Assembly (NCBI GenBank): GCA_028864885.1
Contig: JAGWLR010000008.1
Location: 1-56,775 of the forward strand
Direction of reading: 5' to 3'
Length of the DNA: 56,775 bases
Origin: Burkholderiales bacterium
GTDB taxonomy: Bacteria; Pseudomonadota; Gammaproteobacteria; Burkholderiales; Burkholderiaceae_C
Shown: positions 19,810-29,319 of the stretch, piece by piece
Position numbering within the stretch: the stretch's first letter is position 1
How the letters are laid out: every line of letters begins with the position of its first letter
Notes under the pieces: model-generated
Told to the model about the DNA's origin: nothing
Database searches by the model: none
The model's input: the letters and a program-made list of their open reading frames with translations, nothing else
Made by a program: the position numbers and the translations under genes

Positions 19810-21417
19810 TCAATGAGAGGTGCCTTCCGACTTGGTGATCTTGTTGTACACGTTGTACTTGCCGACCGGTTTGCACATGGGCAGGCGTTTGACCTCTTTG
19901 AAGGTGCGAGCGTCGTACACGATCAGGGCCCCGTTCATTTCCCACAGGCTCGCCAGGGCGTAGCGTCCGTCGCGGGTGAATTCGATGTGCGCCAAGGTCT
20001 TGCCAGGTTCGCCTTCGATGGTGTGGGCGGGCTTGAGGGTAGCCTTGTCGATCAGCATCAGCTTGTTCTTGTTGGTCGGGCTCATCATGGCGTCCACCCA
20101 GGCGTAGGGCGTGTGTTCATGGCTGCGCATGAAGAAGCCGGGGCCCAGGGTAGGGATGTGGGTGATGGTCTTCCACGTCTGCATGTCGATCACGCTGATG
20201 ATGCCGTCCTTCAAGTTGGGCGAAGCCAGTACCGTGGTCTGATGTCCATCGGGTGCGGTCCAGGGCCAGGTGATGCCCGAGCCCAGGTGGGGCATGCCGG
20301 GTAAATCAATGTGGGCAATGGCGCGCCGCGCATCCAGGCTGATCACCTGGCTGTCGCCCTGCGCTTCGCCGGGTTTGGGTCGGGCAGCGCCGATGGCGTA
20401 GCGGTAGTCCTGATCAAAGAAGAAGTCGTCCAGCGAGGCGCTCAACGGCGTGCGGCGGATGCCGAAAGTGCCGGGTTCGGCCAGGCCTTCACCCATGCGG
20501 TAGTCATGCACGTAGCCGTTGTAGATTGGGGCGGCTTTGGGGTCGTAAGAAATTTCCCATAGCTCGGGGATGTCTTTGAGTGCCACGATGAAGCTCTTGC
20601 GGGGCGCCGCGTCATACACGGCCGACACGCGGGAGGATTGCTTGCCGTCCAGGCTTTGCGCTGGGTACAGGCGAATCAGCTTCAGGTTGCTGTCAAACAA
20701 AACGACGGTGTGGGGCAAGTAGTTGGCTGCCATCACGTACTCGCCGTTTTCAGAGACGGCGACGTTGCGCATGTTGATGCCCGCGCGCACCTCGGCTACC
20801 ACTTTGAGGTGATACAGGTCGTACTTGGTGATCCAGCCGTCACGCGAGCCAAAGTAAACGTAGCGTCCGTCGGGCGAGAACTTCGGCCCGCCATGCAGCG
20901 CGTAGTGGGTGGGGAAGCGGTGGATGACCGTGAAGGTGTCGCCATCCACCACCGAGACATGGTGATCCCCGCCTTCGACCACGACGAACAGGTTCAGCGG
21001 GTCGGCCTTCCACTCGGGTTTGGGACCCCATTGATCCCATCCAGGGGTCACGGTGTGCGAGGCCTGGATGTCCTGGGCAGTCCACTCGGGCCGAGGTTCC
21101 TCCGGGGTGTAGATCCAATGGGCGATGGATTCGATTTCACCGACGCTGAGCTTGTCGCCAAAGGCCGGCATCTGGGTGGCGGCACGGCCGTGGGTGATGA
21201 CCTGGATGGCGTCTTGGGGCTTGAGCCGCTCCAGGCTTTCGGGCATGAGTGCCGGGCCCATGCCCCCGAGGCGAGAGGCCCCGTGGCAACTGGCGCAATG
21301 CTGGCTGAACAGGGCGGGCGGGCTTGGTGGGGTAGGCGCAGATTCAGCGCGAGCCATGTCCCAGCCCATCCACATCATGGCCAGGGCCAAGGCCACTTGG
21401 GTGATCCAACTCCACAT
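19810..21417 (-). CDS. nirN: Heme d1 maturation protein NirN (cytochrome c plus d1 domain)
   Basis: 535 residues from ATG 21417. It has an N-terminal signal segment (VALALAMMWMGWDMARA), a c-type heme domain with CASCH (Cys41, Cys44, His45), and an eight-bladed d1-like propeller (about 130-535; VVVEGGDHHVSVVDGD, RDGWITKYDLYHLKVV, GPGFFMRSHEHTPYAW). NirN resembles NirS and is known as the periplasmic dihydro-heme d1 dehydrogenase finishing the cofactor. It is the last gene of the nir run, 13 bp after nirJ. No terminator is visible after it. Confidence 0.92.
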   Translation of the reverse strand: MWSWITQVALALAMMWMGWDMARAESAPTPPSPPALFSQHCASCHGASRLGGMGPALMPESLERLKPQDAIQVITHGRAATQMPAFGDKLSVGEIESIAHWIYTPEEPRPEWTAQDIQASHTVTPGWDQWGPKPEWKADPLNLFVVVEGGDHHVSVVDGDTFTVIHRFPTHYALHGGPKFSPDGRYVYFGSRDGWITKYDLYHLKVVAEVRAGINMRNVAVSENGEYVMAANYLPHTVVLFDSNLKLIRLYPAQSLDGKQSSRVSAVYDAAPRKSFIVALKDIPELWEISYDPKAAPIYNGYVHDYRMGEGLAEPGTFGIRRTPLSASLDDFFFDQDYRYAIGAARPKPGEAQGDSQVISLDARRAIAHIDLPGMPHLGSGITWPWTAPDGHQTTVLASPNLKDGIISVIDMQTWKTITHIPTLGPGFFMRSHEHTPYAWVDAMMSPTNKNKLMLIDKATLKPAHTIEGEPGKTLAHIEFTRDGRYALASLWEMNGALIVYDARTFKEVKRLPMCKPVGKYNVYNKITKSEGTSH

Positions 21418-21430
21418 GATGAGGCTCCAG

Positions 21431-22636
21431 TCAGTGCGGGGTGTAGGCAAAGGGGGTGACGCGAACACGATCGGGGCTGGGGGCCACGCCGATTTCGGCA
21501 TCGGTGAGGTAGCAGCCCGGGTCTTCCGCCCAGAACGAGCCGGTGACCTGGTGAGCGCGCACCCGCGTGTTGCCATTGCAGATCGCCAGATACTGGCAGC
21601 TGGCACAGCGGCCTTGCACGGGCCGAGGGCGTTGCTTGAGGCCCGCCATGAGCGCATCTGAGGTGTCGGCCCAGATGTCACCGAATGCGCGTTGCCGGAC
21701 GTCGCCCAGGGTGTGGTGCCACCACATGGTGTCGGGGTGCACCAGGCCCAGGTTGTCGATGTTGGCGACATTAACGCCCGAAGAGTTGCCCCCCCAGGCG
21801 ATCAGCTCTTGCCGCACATCCTCAGCCCAGCGGGGCAGGTGGGCTTGCACCCACTGCAGCAGGTACACGCCATCGGCATCGTTGTTGCCGGTGACGAATT
21901 CATGATCGCGAACCGCCTGCGCCGCCAGCCAAGCGGTTTCGAACAACAGATCAAGCGCGCTGCGCGTGGCTTCAAAGTAGGCGTCTTTCGCACGGTTGAT
22001 GTTGCCGCGGCCAGCATAGTTCAGGTGCGAGAAATAGAACTTGCTGATGTCTTCCTGCTCCATCAGTTCGAGCAGGGGGCTGAGCTGATCGCCGTTGAGT
22101 GCGGTCATCGTGTACCGCAGGCCCACCTTCACGCTACGTTGTCGCAAATGATGGATGGCTGCCAGCGAGCGATCAAATGCGCCATCCAGCCGACGGAAGC
22201 GATCGTGCACCGCGCCGATGCCGTCCAGACTGATGCCGACGTAGTTGAAGCCCGTGGCGGCGAAGCGATCGGCCATGGCTTCGTCAATCAGGGTGCCATT
22301 GGTCGACAGGCCTACATAGAAGCCCAGGTGGCGGGCTTGTTCGGCCAGCTCAAAGATGTCCTTGCGCATCAAGGGCTCACCGCCTGACAGGATCAAGGCA
22401 GGGACGCCGGCAGCCTTCAGGTCCTCCATCACCCGCAGGGCTTCGGCGGTGCTGAGTTCGCCTGCGTAGTCGGTGTCTGCCGACAGAGCGTAGCAATGCT
22501 TGCAAGTCAGGTTGCAGCGGCGAATGAGGTTCCAGATCACCACGGGCCCACGCGGCTGGCGGTGCGGCCGGCGCGGATACTGCCCGGTGCGCTCGGCTTC
22601 GGCCAGCGCGTTCATGAACTCGGAGATGCGGAACAT
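21431..22636 (-). CDS. nirJ: Heme d1 biosynthesis radical SAM protein NirJ
   Basis: 401 residues. The radical-SAM cluster motif CNLTCKHC (Cys41, Cys45, Cys48) follows WNLIRR; GGEPLMR and STNGTLID follow in the TIM barrel. The C-terminus has a second Cys set (GRCASCQYLAICNGN and DPGCYLTD) fitting an auxiliary cluster. NirJ removes propionate side chains from didecarboxysiroheme on the way to heme d1. It lies 3 bp after nirH in the operon. Confidence 0.96.
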   Translation of the reverse strand: MFRISEFMNALAEAERTGQYPRRPHRQPRGPVVIWNLIRRCNLTCKHCYALSADTDYAGELSTAEALRVMEDLKAAGVPALILSGGEPLMRKDIFELAEQARHLGFYVGLSTNGTLIDEAMADRFAATGFNYVGISLDGIGAVHDRFRRLDGAFDRSLAAIHHLRQRSVKVGLRYTMTALNGDQLSPLLELMEQEDISKFYFSHLNYAGRGNINRAKDAYFEATRSALDLLFETAWLAAQAVRDHEFVTGNNDADGVYLLQWVQAHLPRWAEDVRQELIAWGGNSSGVNVANIDNLGLVHPDTMWWHHTLGDVRQRAFGDIWADTSDALMAGLKQRPRPVQGRCASCQYLAICNGNTRVRAHQVTGSFWAEDPGCYLTDAEIGVAPSPDRVRVTPFAYTPH

Positions 22637-22639
22637 GGT

Positions 22640-23149
22640 TTACTCCTTGGCTGGCTGCGCATCGCGCAGACGCAGCCCGGTTTTCTTCAGGATCTGACTG
22701 CTGTAGAGGATGTCGTGGCCGCGCAGCGCGCTGCCCAGCAGCTGGCGGATTTGCTCGGCCTGCGCTTCGACCTCTTCACGGGTGTGCCCGTGTACCATCG
22801 CAAACAGGTTGTAGGGCCATACCGGCGCATGCCTCGGGCGGCGGTAGCAATGTGAGACAAAGGGCAGGTGCCCGACGGCTTGCCCCAGTTCATCGACTTG
22901 GGCCTCATCCACATCCCACACCGACATGCCGTTGGCGGTGTAGCCCAGTCGGTAGTGATTCGGCACGGCGCCGATGCGGCGGATCAGACCGCGTTGCAGC
23001 ATGTCTTGCAGGGTTTCAATGACCAACGCTTCAGTCAAACCCAGTTGGTTGGCGATGGCTTGATACGGATGGGGCGTCAATGGCAGGCCTGCCTGCGTGG
23101 CGGCAATCAGGCGCCGTTGCAGATCGGTGAGTCCTTGAGGGGATGACAT
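22640..23149 (-). CDS. nirH: Siroheme decarboxylase subunit NirH (Lrp/AsnC-like)
   Basis: 169 residues from ATG 23149; GAAGGA 8 nt upstream favours this over ATG 23158. It has a winged-helix N-terminus (DLQRRLIAATQAGLPLTPHPY ...) and a C-terminal Lrp-like ligand fold with SHCYRRPRHAPVWPYNLFAMVHG, characteristic of the NirH/NirL type. With NirG and NirDL it converts siroheme to 12,18-didecarboxysiroheme. H and G are close paralogues, so the letter rests on similarity and position. Confidence 0.88.
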   Translation of the reverse strand: MSSPQGLTDLQRRLIAATQAGLPLTPHPYQAIANQLGLTEALVIETLQDMLQRGLIRRIGAVPNHYRLGYTANGMSVWDVDEAQVDELGQAVGHLPFVSHCYRRPRHAPVWPYNLFAMVHGHTREEVEAQAEQIRQLLGSALRGHDILYSSQILKKTGLRLRDAQPAKE

Positions 23150-23161
23150 GGAGGGCATCCT

Positions 23162-23620
23162 TCAGGCTGGCAAGCGAAGTTCGACAAAGAACTCGCGCTC
23201 TTTCGGGAAGGCCCACACAGGTAGACCGGTGAGGGCTTCGATGCGTTGGCACACCGACTGGGCTTGTTGGGGGCTCTCCGCCCCGATCACAAACCACATG
23301 TTGAGGGTGTGCTCGCGGCGATAGTTGTGGGCCACTTCGATTTGCGCATTGACGATTTGGGTGACTTCGTCAAAGCGATCTTCTGGCACGCTGAGCGCGG
23401 CCAGCACGAATTGGCCCCCTGCGGCTTCGATCTGAAACAGGGGGCCGAAACGGGTCAACCAACCCTCGTGCAGCAGCCGGTCGAGTCGACCGATCACATC
23501 GGATTCACTCAAACCCAGTTGCTGTGCGACCGCTGCATACGGGCTGCTGCAAAGCGGAAAGCCTCCGTGCAGGTGGTTGATGAGGCGACGATCGATGTCA
23601 TCCAGGGTGGATGGGCTCAT
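23162..23620 (-). CDS. nirG: Siroheme decarboxylase subunit NirG (Lrp/AsnC-like)
   Basis: 152 residues; ATG 23620 overlaps the nirDL stop as ATGA. The winged helix (LINHLHGGFPLCSSPYAAVAQQLGL) is followed by WLTRFGPLFQIEAAGGQFVLAA and AHNYRREHTLNMWFVIG, the NirD/NirG-type pattern with the FGPLF and NMWFV elements. It acts with the other Nir Lrp-like proteins as siroheme decarboxylase. The tight coupling implies co-translation with NirDL. Confidence 0.9.
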   Translation of the reverse strand: MSPSTLDDIDRRLINHLHGGFPLCSSPYAAVAQQLGLSESDVIGRLDRLLHEGWLTRFGPLFQIEAAGGQFVLAALSVPEDRFDEVTQIVNAQIEVAHNYRREHTLNMWFVIGAESPQQAQSVCQRIEALTGLPVWAFPKEREFFVELRLPA

Positions 23621-24624
23621 GCGGCCTCCGCCTGAGCTGAGACGGTGGCCAAGCGAAAGTAGCGTCCGCCGGTTTGCTTGAAGCGCTCTGTGCTGAATAG
23701 CACGGCGTGGTCAAAGCGATGCAGACCGGCATGTTGGCGCGCCTGTTCGATGTGCTGCCGCGTTTCAGAGGGGCTGCGGCCATGCACCATGCAATACAGA
23801 TTGAAAGGCCAGCCCTCGTCGCGGTGGCGGGCGTAGCACAGGGTGATGCCGGCTTGGCGAGCCAGTTGTTGCCCGTAGTCGGATACCTGCTCGTCGGGCA
23901 CATTGAACACGGTCATCGCATTGGCCGTGACGCCCAGTTCGTGGTGTCGCACGATGGCACCCCAGCGCCGCAAGACACCGACTTCCACCCACTCGTGAAT
24001 CTTGTTCAAAACCGCGTGCTCGGTCCAGCCAATCTGCCGAGCCCATTGGGCATACGGCCATTCGGTGATGGGCAGCCCGCCTTCGATGGCAGCGGCCAGG
24101 GAGCGATCTTCGTCGGCGATGGCTTGGCAACGCCGGGTTTGAACGGGTTGGGTGTGCCCGGTGCGCAAGTCAAAGCCCAGGTCGATGCGGAAGGCACGCC
24201 GCATGGGCAAGCGCAGGGCGCGTAGCCCTGTGATCGCTTCGATTTGCGCCACGCAAGCATCGCGTTCGGCGACGCTGGGTGCGGTGACCACGAACCACAG
24301 ATTCCATTGATGCTCGCGCGCATAGTTGTGATTGACGTAGTCGAAGGCGTTGACCTGCTGCGCCACAGCCTGAAGCCGATCGGGCGCGACTGCCAAGGCG
24401 CACAGCATGGCCGATCCACCCGCGCCGACGCCGAAGATCCCGCCGATGCGGCTCAGTGCGCCCGTTGTCAGCAGCAGCCGATAGCGTGTCTGAACCAGTG
24501 TGGTCGAGGTTCGCAGGGCCTCGGCAATGACGTCAAACGGCCGTGGGCACAAGGGGAAATCACGCTGCCAGTCATTGAGCAAGCACAGATCCAGCGCAGC
24601 CATGGGTTCCAGGTGGGCTGTCAT
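23617..24624 (-). CDS. nirDL: Fused siroheme decarboxylase NirD-NirL
   Basis: 335 residues, about twice the length of a single subunit. The N-terminal half (1-165) is NirD-like (RIGGIFGVGAGG, HNYAREHQWNLWFVVTAP). The C-terminal half (about 175-335) is NirL-like (RWGAIVRHHELGVTANAM, CYARHRDEGWPFNLYCMVHG). Fused NirDL proteins are known in other denitrifiers. It lies 2 bp after nirF and overlaps nirG by 4 bp. Confidence 0.92.
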   Translation of the reverse strand: MTAHLEPMAALDLCLLNDWQRDFPLCPRPFDVIAEALRTSTTLVQTRYRLLLTTGALSRIGGIFGVGAGGSAMLCALAVAPDRLQAVAQQVNAFDYVNHNYAREHQWNLWFVVTAPSVAERDACVAQIEAITGLRALRLPMRRAFRIDLGFDLRTGHTQPVQTRRCQAIADEDRSLAAAIEGGLPITEWPYAQWARQIGWTEHAVLNKIHEWVEVGVLRRWGAIVRHHELGVTANAMTVFNVPDEQVSDYGQQLARQAGITLCYARHRDEGWPFNLYCMVHGRSPSETRQHIEQARQHAGLHRFDHAVLFSTERFKQTGGRYFRLATVSAQAEAA

Positions 24625-24626
24625 GA

Positions 24627-25844
24627 TCAGAACCCCGTCTTGCTGGCGCGATGTGTCAGAAAGATCCCGCTGGGGGCCGGCACGGTAAGGGTTTGCAATG
24701 TGTCGAAGCTGGCCGGATCGATCACGGTGACGCGATTGGCATCGCGTGAGGAGATCCAGACTTGGTCGGCTCGTGGCGTGAACTCCATGTGCAGCACCGC
24801 CTCACCCGGCTCCAGGGTGCGGACCACTTCTCTGGTGGTGGTGTCGATCACCTGTACACGGCTGTAATCGGGCACGGCAAAGTTCACCCACACCTGCTTG
24901 CCATCCGGTCGGGCGATCACAAAAACAGGCTGCCCCCGCACCGGAATGCGCGCCGCTTCCTGCCAGGTTTCCGTGTCGACCACCAACACTTCGTGATGGC
25001 CGATGGCTGGCAGATAAGCGTAGCGACCGGCAACAGACCAGCCGCGCAGGTGCGGCATCTTGTAGACGGGCAAGGGCTCTTGCCCCCGGCCATAGCCAGA
25101 CAGGATCTTGCGTGCCTGCAGTTGCGGGGCCCACAGGTCGACCAGGGCCAGTCCATCTTCGCCAAATAGGCCTGCGATGTAATAGTGGCCATCGGGCGTG
25201 ATCAGACCGTCATACGGCTCGTGGCCGATGTGCTCGATCTTGTGGACCACCGGGGGGCGTCCTGCCCCTGGGACATCAGCCACCCAGATGGCATCGGCAT
25301 CGAACAAAGAAAAGACAAAGCGCTGGCCTTGACCGGCGGTGGGGGCATCGACCAGCCCGACGACACGGGAGCGCTTGCCCGGTGCGTATTCGGCCGGGAT
25401 GTCGGCCACCAAGGCCAGGGTGTTGGCATCGAACACCTTGACGCCACCGGGGGTGTAGTTCTGGGCCGCCACGTAGCGACCATCTTGCGACATGGCGCCG
25501 CCGATGCTGTTGCCCGCCTGCATGATGCGGGCTTCGAGTTGGCGGGTCAGCAGGTTGACCTTGCTTAGACCGCCATCGCGGCCAAACACATAGGCGTAGC
25601 GTTCATCGCGCGAAAACACGACGGAGGCATGGGACAAATCGCCCAGCCCGGCTACCTCGCCCAAGATGGCTTGGTGGGTCGTGTTGATGACCGCGACTTT
25701 GCCGCTGGCCCGTTCGATGACCACACCCAGATCACCCGTGCCTTGCGGCGCGGTCGGGCGCCAGGCGCAGGCCGACAGGCCCAGGATGCCCACGGTGAGC
25801 GCCATCAGGACGCGTGTCGATCTGAACGAGAACGTGGTGATCAT
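24627..25844 (-). CDS. nirF: Heme d1 biosynthesis protein NirF (lipoprotein)
   Basis: 405 residues from ATG 25844; the frame extends upstream but the signal sequence starts here. A lipobox LSAC (Cys26) predicts a periplasm-facing lipoprotein. The body is a beta-propeller related to the d1 domain of NirS (VVFSRDERYAYVFGRDGGLSKV, GHYYIAGLFGEDGLALVDLW, MPHLRGWSVAGRYAYLPAIGHHEVLVV). NirF is required for heme d1 assembly and works with NirN. It sits 16 bp after nirC. Confidence 0.94.
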   Translation of the reverse strand: MITTFSFRSTRVLMALTVGILGLSACAWRPTAPQGTGDLGVVIERASGKVAVINTTHQAILGEVAGLGDLSHASVVFSRDERYAYVFGRDGGLSKVNLLTRQLEARIMQAGNSIGGAMSQDGRYVAAQNYTPGGVKVFDANTLALVADIPAEYAPGKRSRVVGLVDAPTAGQGQRFVFSLFDADAIWVADVPGAGRPPVVHKIEHIGHEPYDGLITPDGHYYIAGLFGEDGLALVDLWAPQLQARKILSGYGRGQEPLPVYKMPHLRGWSVAGRYAYLPAIGHHEVLVVDTETWQEAARIPVRGQPVFVIARPDGKQVWVNFAVPDYSRVQVIDTTTREVVRTLEPGEAVLHMEFTPRADQVWISSRDANRVTVIDPASFDTLQTLTVPAPSGIFLTHRASKTGF

Positions 25845-25860
25845 GGGGCACACCTTTTGG

Positions 25861-26199
25861 TCACTCTTGGGGGAAGCCTTGCTGCAGGTGCTCGGCAATC
25901 CAGCGGGCATCGGCAGCGGAAATCATCGTCTTCCAGCCAGGCATCGGGGTACCTGCACGTCCCTCGTAGATGGTGGCCACCAAACTGTCCATCGGCAGAT
26001 GGCGGAGGGCCTCTGGCGTGAGGGGTGGACCCAAGCCGCCAGTCAGACTCATCCCGTGGCATGAGCCACAGTCTTGACGAACCATCCGGATCAGGTGCCG
26101 CTCATGCTCGGTCCACTGGGCTTGAGCGACACCGGGAGGGGTCTGACAAGCGCTGATGAGCCCCAGGCCCAGCAGCGCAAGCCATCCGTGCAGGCGCAT
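25861..26199 (-). CDS. nirC: c-type cytochrome NirC
   Basis: 112 residues. The N-terminus looks like a lipoprotein signal (LLGLGLISAC, Cys18). One heme-c site CGSCH (Cys44, Cys47, His48) and a distal Met in GTPMPGW are present. Size, position between nirM and nirF, and the YEGRAGTPMPG segment fit NirC, a small periplasmic cytochrome that can donate electrons to NirS or serve heme d1 maturation. The possible lipid anchor is worth noting because NirC is often described as soluble. Confidence 0.88.
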   Translation of the reverse strand: MRLHGWLALLGLGLISACQTPPGVAQAQWTEHERHLIRMVRQDCGSCHGMSLTGGLGPPLTPEALRHLPMDSLVATIYEGRAGTPMPGWKTMISAADARWIAEHLQQGFPQE

Positions 26200-26206
26200 G
26201 GGTCGC

Positions 26207-26518
26207 TCAGGTCTTGAGGATCGACTCGATCACGGCCTTCAGGTCGTCGTCCGTGATCTTGTCGGGCCCATGTGCCGGCATGGGGATCGGACCCCAAACG
26301 CCGGACCCGCCTGCGCGAACCTTGGCCGCCAATTTGGCCGGTGCGGTCTTGTCGCCCTTGTACTTGGCAGCAATGTCCTTGAACGCCGGGCCCACGATCT
26401 TGTGATCCTTGGCGTGGCAGGCGATGCAACCTGCCTTGGTCATGGCTTCCTCGGGGGTGGCGGCCTGGGCTGTCCAGCCCGCGGCCATCAAGAGGCACAG
26501 TAATGCAATGCGCTTCAT
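26207..26518 (-). CDS. nirM: Cytochrome c551/c552 (NirM-type)
   Basis: 103 residues with a cleavable signal (LLCLLMAAGWTAQA). The mature part is about 83 residues with one heme site CIACH (Cys31, Cys34, His35), KIVGPAFKDIAAKYKG and the Met ligand in GPIPMPAHG, the signature of Pseudomonas-type cytochrome c551. It delivers electrons to NirS in the periplasm. It lies 13 bp after nirS. Confidence 0.94.
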   Translation of the reverse strand: MKRIALLCLLMAAGWTAQAATPEEAMTKAGCIACHAKDHKIVGPAFKDIAAKYKGDKTAPAKLAAKVRAGGSGVWGPIPMPAHGPDKITDDDLKAVIESILKT

Positions 26519-26531
26519 GTGAGGTTCTCCA

Positions 26532-28322
<1,791 letters not shown>

Positions 28323-28365
28323 TCAGTGCCGAAACCATCGTGCGCGGGCAAACCAGGGGGCTCCT

Positions 28366-28379
28366 TGAAGCAGATCAAG
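28366..28379 (-). promoter_or_regulatory. FNR/DNR-like box upstream of nirS
   Basis: Minus strand TTGAT-CTGC-TTCAA, one mismatch from TTGAT-N4-ATCAA, centred about 116 bp before the nirS ATG. CACGAT about 30 bp downstream could be a weak -10 at class II spacing. It suits activation by the Dnr-type regulator encoded next door. Confidence 0.72.
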
Positions 28380-28435
28380 CCGACTGGGTGCTTCGGCATG
28401 TCATGAGCCACATCAAACCAGCTGTCGTTTGCTGA

Positions 28436-29155
28436 TCACGCTGCCTGCAACTGATACTGCGACAGTCGTTCCATGTCATTGATGTGAATGTGACGCTTCT
28501 CCACCTCGATCAGTCCTTCCTCGATCAACTCGTGCAACACGCGTGAGAAGTACTCGGGCGTGAGAGACAGGCGCGAGGCCAGTGTCGCCTTGCTGACTGG
28601 CAGGGTGACGGTGCGGCGGCCAGAAGCCTCATAGTCCTGACAAGGTAAGGCGGGGGTTTCGCCATGTAGCAGATAGCCGATCACCCGCTGCATGCCCGAT
28701 CGCAAGGAGTACGACTCGACATCGTGGATCAGACCGTGCAGCTTGCGAGAAATGCCTGCCAGCATGCGCAGCGCGAAGCGGTGATCCGATTCGATTTCGC
28801 GCATGATGGCCTGGCGTTTGACCGTCAGCAGCGAGGTCTCTGCCAGAGCTTGCGCATTCACGATGTACGGGCGTTGCGTGAACATCAGGGCTTCGGCAAA
28901 CGTTTGCCCTGGGCTGATCAGCTCGATTACCTTTTCCTGGCCGTTGGGCGCCAGGGCAAACAGTTTGACCTGACCGGTGATGACCGCATGCAATTCGTCG
29001 CAAGGATCACCGACCCGGAACAGCATCTCGCCGCGTGAGGCGCGGCGAACAATACAGCCGTCGGCCACCCTCTCCAGTTCAGCCGGTTGCATGTCCGAGA
29101 AAAGGGGAAGCTGGCGAAGGTAGGGGGCAATCGGGAAAGAGCATTCGTGGTTCAT
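28436..29155 (-). CDS. Crp/Fnr-family regulator, Dnr/NnrR-like (denitrification)
   Basis: 239 residues. A cyclic-nucleotide-binding fold (about 15-125: RGEMLFRVGDPCDELHAVITGQVKLF) is followed by a dimerisation helix and winged helix (about 185-225: LPVSKATLASRLSLTPEYFSRVLHEL). The E-x2-S-R signature (Glu201, Ser204, Arg205) is that used by FNR to read TTGAT. The N-terminal Cys cluster of oxygen-sensing FNR is absent, so an NO-responsive Dnr type is the better call. It lies between nor and nir and has its own FNR-like box. Confidence 0.88.
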   Translation of the reverse strand: MNHECSFPIAPYLRQLPLFSDMQPAELERVADGCIVRRASRGEMLFRVGDPCDELHAVITGQVKLFALAPNGQEKVIELISPGQTFAEALMFTQRPYIVNAQALAETSLLTVKRQAIMREIESDHRFALRMLAGISRKLHGLIHDVESYSLRSGMQRVIGYLLHGETPALPCQDYEASGRRTVTLPVSKATLASRLSLTPEYFSRVLHELIEEGLIEVEKRHIHINDMERLSQYQLQAA

Positions 29156-29235
29156 GGCAGGTCTCCGAACAGCCGTTCAGATGCACGTAATTGGTGCGGT
29201 TGCTTGCGATTCTGGGGAGACCTGTCCTGGCTCAT

Positions 29236-29249
29236 TTGATGTACATCAA
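29236..29249 (-). promoter_or_regulatory. Perfect FNR/DNR box upstream of the dnr-like gene
   Basis: TTGAT-GTAC-ATCAA, an exact palindrome, centred about 87 bp before ATG 29155 and within the 164-bp gap after norD. It implies that the regulator is itself controlled by an FNR/DNR protein (FNR activation or autoregulation). Confidence 0.85.
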
Positions 29250-29319
29250 GCGTGGCCGGTCGACTTTTAGGGGGTTGTTCTTCAGAACGATCGGGAAAGC
29301 ACTCAATCGCGCACTAACC

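Noticed and set aside
28405..28419. Second FNR site near nirS (TTGAT half-site on the minus strand)
   Set aside because: Only one half-site matches; the other half (CTCAT) is too far from consensus.
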